Assembly: GCA_905221605.1 (NCBI GenBank)
Contig: CAJNDS010001101.1
Coordinates: 737,501-792,500, forward strand
DNA: 55,000 nucleotides
Source: Symbiodinium natans
Lineage: Eukaryota; Sar; Dinophyceae; Suessiales; Symbiodiniaceae
Reading direction: 5' to 3'
Shown: piece after piece, positions 50,764 through 55,000 of the stretch
How positions within the stretch are numbered: position 1 is the first letter of the stretch
Layout: each line of letters starts with the position of its first letter
Made by a program: the position numbers and the translations under genes
The notes under the pieces: model-generated
What the model was told of the DNA's origin: nothing
Database searches by the model: none
The model's input: only the letters and a program-made list of their open reading frames with translations

Positions 50764-50872
50764 TTTGGGGTTTAGGGTTTAGGGTTTAGGGTTTTAGGGT
50801 TTTAGGGTTTAGGGTTTAGGGTTTAGGGTTTAGGGTTTGGGGTTTGGGGTTTGCGGTTTGGTGTTCGGGGTT
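50764..50872 (+). repeat. TTTAGGG array with TTTTAGGG and TTTGGGG
   Basis: About fourteen units. Confidence 0.94.
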
Positions 50873-51235
50873 TGCCCTACGTTCTAGGATTTGGTAGGCT
50901 TAGAGGTTTTATCGCAAGGTCCAAAACCTCCCCACGAAAGGGGTAGCCCACCTTTCCCAATAGGAGGACAGAGGGAATTAGTAAGTAGGTACGAAGTAGG
51001 GTTGCTCACTAGGATAACCGAACCCCATCAGGGTCCCGGGGCCAAAGTGCCAATCTTTGGGGGAGGCTTGGGGAAACCCCATATTGCCTTGAAAGTGGGC
51101 GCTTCAAACGCCGGCCTAGCCTTGAGCCTGAACCTTAGAGGGCCGTTTAGCATTGAAGCTCTAGGGAATTCAAGCACGTCCAAATACTGGGCAGCTTGAG
51201 CAAACCTGTCCAACCCTTCCGGGAGCCTTGAAACC
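50873..51235. other. Unique spacer
   Basis: A plus-strand frame (50891-51199, 102 codons) is not simple repeat (LTRITEPHQGPGAKVPIFGG), but no family was recognised and codon support is absent. Confidence 0.35.
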
Positions 51236-51236
51236 C

Positions 51237-51380
51237 TGAAACACTAACCTAAGCTTGGACTTATATAAACCCCACTTCCTCAACCCCAAGAACATGAAGC
51301 CTCCGTAGAAACACTAAACTAAACTTAGACTTAGACGTAAACCCCAATTCCTCAACCCGAAGGACATGAAGCCTCCCTTC
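51237..51380 (+). repeat. ~70-bp direct repeat, 2 copies
   Basis: GAAACACTAA...CTTGGACTTA or TTAGACTTAGACGTA...AACCCCA(C/A)TTCCTCAACCC...GAACATGAAGCCTCC or GGACATGAAGCCTCC occurs at 51237-51304 and 51308-51375. Confidence 0.85.
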
Positions 51381-51804
51381 TTGTCTTGCCTCAGACAGCA
51401 CGCCACGGAACGCGGGCAAGGCAGCAGCCGCGTACAGCGGCCTCCAAAGATTGCGGCCGTCGCTTGATTTTCACCCATCTGATGCACAGGATGATTCACT
51501 ACTTATTGCTTCAGGATTCTGAATTTGCATTTGTTTGGGGTTCTTAAGCAACTTAGTAGTTCATGGTTCAGGGTTTAAGCGTTTAAGGGTCAGATGCTAC
51601 ACCCGGCAGCATGCCAGGCTAACGCCAGGAGGTATCCAGCACCCAGGATTTGTTCATGCACGCTGCCCGACACAACTCTGACGGCCAGGGTTACAGGCCT
51701 CTATACCCTAAATCCTAAACCCTGAGCCCATTTGTCTCACCCACAAACATGACGAACCTCATCGAAGCTGCCTTGAACCCTGCCGTGAGCCCGGCAGGCC
51801 CTAC

Positions 51805-51859
51805 ATTCCTAAACCCTAAACCCTAAACCCTAAACCCTAAACCCTAAACCCTAAACCCT
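51805..51859 (-). repeat. CCCTAAA array abutting a MITE break
   Basis: Eight perfect units ending directly at a truncated family 2 MITE. Confidence 0.96.
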
Positions 51860-51945
51860 AGGAATATACCTGAAATTAGAAAGGGATCCTTACGTAGTAT
51901 GATTTAATGCATATTCCCTAATTAAGGGGTATTGGGTTCTTTGGG
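51860..51945. mobile_element. MITE family 2, left end replaced by telomere repeats
   Basis: Starts internally at GGAATATACCTGAAATTAGA and keeps the right end AATTAAGGGGTATTGGGTTC then TTTGGG. The left terminal 20-25 bp are missing and CCCTAAA repeats occupy their place. Confidence 0.75.
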
Positions 51946-52051
51946 TACTTAAGCCATCTAGTTCCCCAAAGTCACATGCACGTCTTGGGGCCTTTAGGGT
52001 GGAAGGTTTGGGCCTACCCTTCCCGGCAAGCTCCTGCGGATGGGTTGAAGT

Positions 52052-52148
52052 TTTAGGGTTTAGGGTTTAGGGTTTAGGGTTTAGGGTTTAGGGTTTGGGG
52101 TTTAGGGTTTAGGGTTTGGGGTTTGGGGTTTGGGGTTTAGGGTTTAGA
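52052..52148 (+). repeat. TTTAGGG/TTTGGGG array
   Basis: About thirteen units. Confidence 0.95.
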
Positions 52149-52237
52149 GGTGTCCAGGGTGTCCAGGGTGCTGGATCTTTGAGATGCAAGAGGACTAGGA
52201 CGAAGGAGAACCACCAACACTCGTACCCCCTTGCCTT

Positions 52238-52327
52238 CCAGGATGGGCTATTAGGCCTTAAAATACCCATAATGAACCCTATAAAGGGCCTTTTCAGGGA
52301 TTTTTGGGGTATAATAGCCCATCCTGG
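52238..52327. mobile_element. Solitary 90-bp inverted-repeat element
   Basis: Perfect 16-bp terminal inverted repeats, CCAGGATGGGCTATTA and TAATAGCCCATCCTGG, with a partly complementary interior (AAAATACCC and GGGGTAT, AAGGGCC). No second copy was seen in this window. Confidence 0.75.
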
Positions 52328-52380
52328 TTAACTGGGCATCCCAAACACGAAGCCCCACACCCAGCCATCCTGAACTCTGC

Positions 52381-52495
52381 AACCCTAAACCCTAAACCCC
52401 ACACCCTAAACCCCAAACCCTAAACCCCAAACCCTAAACCCTAAACCCTAAACCCTAAACCCTAAACCCTAAACCCTAATTAAACCCTAAACCCA
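52381..52495 (-). repeat. CCCTAAA array, ~16 units
   Basis: Alternating CCCTAAA and CCCCAAA or CCCCACA at the left, pure at the right. Confidence 0.95.
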
Positions 52496-52611
52496 GCTCA
52501 CATTCCAGGGGACCTCTCCGCACAGGCACGCAGAAGGGCACGGCAGGCCAGCCGGGAGCGGGCCACGTCTGACATGCGCTTACAGGGTCCAGGGTCTACG
52601 GTGTCCCTAAA

Positions 52612-52955
52612 AATCCATGTACCTATATAGTACATAATTGGGCCCTAAAGCGATGAATCCTAAACCCCCAAGTATACATTCTATGGGTACATGGACCTTT
52701 CGGGTGTTATAGGGCTTCTAGGGTTGCAGATATAGTACATCATTGGGCCCTAAAGCAATGAATCCTAAAACCCCAAGTACACACTATATGAAGGTATATA
52801 TATTTCTTGTACTCCCAAAAGGACACCAGGTATATACACTCACCAAAACTAAAAAGGAACCTTATATACACTCACCAATTACAATAATATATAAACCCTG
52901 CTTCATATGGGTACATGAACCTTTAGGGTGTTACAGGGCTTCTAGGGTTGCAGAG
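52612..52955 (+). repeat. Tandem duplication of a ~90-bp element, second copy interrupted
   Basis: ATATAGTACAT(A/C)ATTGGGCCC, GCTTCTAGGGTTGCAG and the parts between occur at about 52626-52730 and again at 52735-52790 plus 52908-52953. The second copy is split by about 118 bp of AT-rich sequence (52791-52907) with repeated TATATACACTCACCAA. The outer ends CCATGTACC and GGGTACATGG are inverted repeats. Confidence 0.8.
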
Positions 52956-52983
52956 TGCAGCTGAGAGGACAAGGATGGTCTTG

Positions 52984-53068
52984 TGGGTTTAGGGTTTGGG
53001 GTTTAGGGTTTAGGGTTTAGAGGGTAGAGGGTTTAGGGTCTAGGGTTTAGGGTTTAGGGTTTAGGGTG
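52984..53068 (+). repeat. TTTAGGG array, degenerate
   Basis: About twelve units. Confidence 0.92.
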
Positions 53069-53540
53069 GGGGTTGAAGCTTCACGGCAAAAGTGTCAGGT
53101 TTTGGGGAATGAAAGGGCTTCTCCACTTGCCCTAACGGCTTGAAACCCTGCACCCTGTAGCCGAAAGCCTATGTTCTAGGGTCTAGGGTTCTGGGCTTTA
53201 GCGGGCTTCGGGTTCAAGGTCTGGGGGGCTTTAGACTTAAGGTCTGGGGGTCTAGGGCTCACTGGAGGTATCAGCAGGCGCTCTCGGGGTTTAGCGAAGT
53301 GGTTGCCGGTTGAGGGTGCAGGGTGGAGGGTTGAGAGTTGAGGGTTGAGGGTCGAGGGTCCGGGCTGAGGGGCTTGCGTAGCTTCTGTCCTACACCTCCA
53401 ACAAGCCCTAAACTTTACAACCTAACCCCGCACCCCGCACGACGGCACCAACCCAAGATGCCTCAAAAGTTACGTCCACACTCCATTCGACTGAAAACAC
53501 CAAGTCGTAACTCCGGTTACATATTCCGGATCCCCTAAAA
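53069..53540. other. Diverged G-rich spacer
   Basis: Scattered TTGAGGG and TCTAGGG remnants. The frame 53338-53538 has no domain. Confidence 0.45.
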
Positions 53541-53544
53541 CCTG

Positions 53545-53712
53545 AAAACCCAAAACCCTAAAGCCTAAACCCTATAAACCCTAAACCCTAAAGCCGAAAG
53601 CCCAAAGCCAAAAGCCTAAAGCCCAAGGCCTAAAGCCTAGAGCCCAAAGCCTAAAGGCTAAAGACGAAAGACTAAAGTCTGAAGCCTAAAGCCAAAAGCC
53701 TAAAGCCCTTAA
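53545..53712 (-). repeat. AAAGCCT/AAAGCCC variant array
   Basis: About 22 units of AAAGCC(T/C) and related forms, apparently derived from CCCTAAA by loss of one C and gain of G. Confidence 0.88.
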
Positions 53713-53749
53713 CCCTGAAACCAACCTACAGGGCTTGGGATTTCGAGTT

Positions 53750-53808
53750 GAGGGTTTAGGGTTTAGGGTTTAGGGTTTAGGGTTTAGGGTTTAGGGTTTA
53801 GGGTTTCC
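53750..53808 (+). repeat. TTTAGGG array
   Basis: Eight perfect units. Confidence 0.96.
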
Positions 53809-53896
53809 GGCACAAATGCAGCTTCCGTCCTCGTGTGGACATCTCCGACAGGAGTGACAGCACCTTCGCAGGAGCATCTGGGGCTTTCCGGGCTCC

Positions 53897-53935
53897 CCAA
53901 ACCCTAAACCCTAAACCCTAAACCCGAAAGCCGAA
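53897..53935 (-). repeat. Short CCCTAAA array
   Basis: Four to five units, then CCCGAAAGCCGAAA. Confidence 0.9.
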
Positions 53936-54109
53936 ACCTTGGTTCCAAAATCTTTCTTTAAGGACAACGGACAACTTTCGGAAGTGAGTTTCCAGGTGGG
54001 GTGGCTCATGCAAGGACACAAGGGTTCTGCAGGGCTTCATGAAGCTTTTATTCAGGACACGAGCAGGGACCCCTAGAAGGGACCCTGAATCTTATCCCCC
54101 TGACAAGCC

Positions 54110-54162
54110 CCTATATATATATATAAATACATATAAATATATGTATACACACACACACACTC
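54110..54162. repeat. TA and CA microsatellites
   Basis: TATATATATATAAATACA, then an ACACACAC tract. Confidence 0.92.
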
Positions 54163-54241
54163 GACACACCTGCCTGCGAAGCACGCACGTGGTGCCTGTC
54201 CTAGTACAGATGCTCCGGAGGCACACGCCGGGATGAGGCTG

Positions 54242-54316
54242 GGTTTAGGGTCTAGGGTTTTGGGGTTTAGGGTTTAGGGTTTAGGGTTTCGGGTTTAGGG
54301 TTTAGGGTTTAGGGTC
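54242..54316 (+). repeat. TTTAGGG array
   Basis: About ten units with one TTTCGGG. Confidence 0.94.
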
Positions 54317-54440
54317 CAGCGGGACTTAGTGGGACGTGTTGGGGGAGCTGGGTCCAAACCCTAAAGCCCCACACCCTCGACAACCCCTAAACCTTTGGAT
54401 CCAGGCATGACTCTGCCCGCGAACTGCTTGCAGAAACTAG

Positions 54441-54612
54441 ACCCTAAACCCTAAACCCCAAGTCCTAAACCCTAACCCCTAAACACCTAAACCCCTAAAC
54501 CCCTAAACCCCTAAACCCCTAAACCCCTAAACCCCTAAACCCCTAAACCCCTAAGCCCCTAAGCCCCTAAGCCCCTAAGCCCCTAAACCCCTAAACCCCT
54601 AAACCCTAAACA
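54441..54612 (-). repeat. CCCCTAAA octamer array, ~16 units
   Basis: Near-pure 8-bp CCCCTAAA, with four consecutive CCCCTAAG units in the middle (54551-54582), flanked by CCCTAAA. Confidence 0.97.
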
Positions 54613-54734
54613 AACCTCTGAACCACCAAAACCGTGGCAGGCCTCGCGCCAGAGCAGCACCGAGGAGGCCGATTTCAGCGCGGCGTTGTAGGCCTTGGGG
54701 TGGCGGGGCTTCGGCTGCGGTCGCGCAGTGGGCT

Positions 54735-54978
54735 TAGGGTTTAGGGTTTAGGGTTTAGGGTTTAGGGGTCAGGGTTCAGGGTTTAGGGTTTAGGGTTCGG
54801 GTTTAGGGTTTAGGGTTTAGGGTTTAGGGTTTAGGGTTTAATGTTCGGGGTTCGGGGTTTAGGGTTCAGGGTTCAGGCTCAGGGTTCAGGGTTCAGGGTT
54901 CAGGGTTCAGGGTTCAGGGTTCAGGGTTCAGGGTTCAGGGTTTAGGGTTTAGGGTTTTGGGTTTTGGGTTTTGGGTTG
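54735..54978 (+). repeat. TTTAGGG array passing to TTCAGGG and TTTTGGG
   Basis: TTTAGGG to about 54840, then about eleven TTCAGGG units (54858-54940), then TTTTGGG. The window ends in unique sequence, so no chromosome end is visible. Confidence 0.96.
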
Positions 54979-55000
54979 GATTTTGGAGTAGGAGTTGGCA

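Noticed and set aside
54735-55000. Right chromosome end
   Set aside because: Orientation would fit, but the units are variant (TTCAGGG, TTTTGGG) and the window ends in unique sequence.
1-55000. Eimeria-type repeat-rich segment
   Set aside because: Telomere-like repeats fit, but the CAG/alanine-glutamine arrays expected there are absent. Not fully excluded.

Overview
This is eukaryotic nuclear DNA dominated by degenerate telomere-type repeats (TTTAGGG on one strand, CCCTAAA on the other). They form dozens of arrays in both orientations, separated by unique spacers of about 50 to 1500 bp. There is no operon layout, no rRNA gene and no convincing tRNA gene. TTTAGGG telomeres occur in plants, dinoflagellates, chromerids and some apicomplexans. 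A dinoflagellate (Symbiodiniaceae-like) is my best guess. It rests on the repeat, on GC-rich coding-like islands, and on one degenerate match to the dinoflagellate spliced leader at 1851-1873. This is inference: other alveolates with TTTAGGG telomeres are not excluded, and the CAG arrays typical of Eimeria repeat-rich segments are absent.

Layout. 1-8,700: telomere-like arrays with a 517-bp tandem duplication at the left edge, variant-telomere blocks, a long T tract and several small inverted-repeat elements. 8,700-12,700: more arrays, a C tract, then three consecutive tandem-repeat families (about 185, 150 and 120 bp units). 12,700-15,240: an island with broken coding-like sequence on the minus strand. 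15,240-23,000: arrays and miniature inverted-repeat transposable elements (MITEs). 23,000-25,320: a GC-rich island with coding-like fragments. 25,320-27,450: a 90-bp palindromic satellite and long TA-type microsatellites. 27,450-36,300: the densest telomere-like region. 36,490-38,190: an unusual composite array of 55-bp and 32-bp units, each built on a small dyad. 40,700-46,050: a gene-like island holding a segmental duplication. One copy is an intact 238-codon ORF (45,096-45,812, minus) and the other is a broken copy (42,405-43,212). 46,050-55,000: arrays and MITEs again.

The most informative structure is the interplay of mobile elements and telomere-type sequence. A MITE family with TA target-site duplications (three copies exactly 151 bp long) sits inside telomere-like arrays and in one of the two duplicated segments. 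Telomere-type repeats in turn interrupt a MITE (1,193-1,439) and one unit of the 55-bp array (37,225-37,268). Several arrays are homogenised for a different telomere variant (TTTTAGGG, TTTGGGG, TTTAGGGG, TTCAGGG, CTTAGGG and others). This fits local amplification after insertion rather than one ancient telomere.

Limits: most open frames here are translations of simple repeats and are not genes. Only the 238-codon ORF is offered as a possible gene; its function is unknown.
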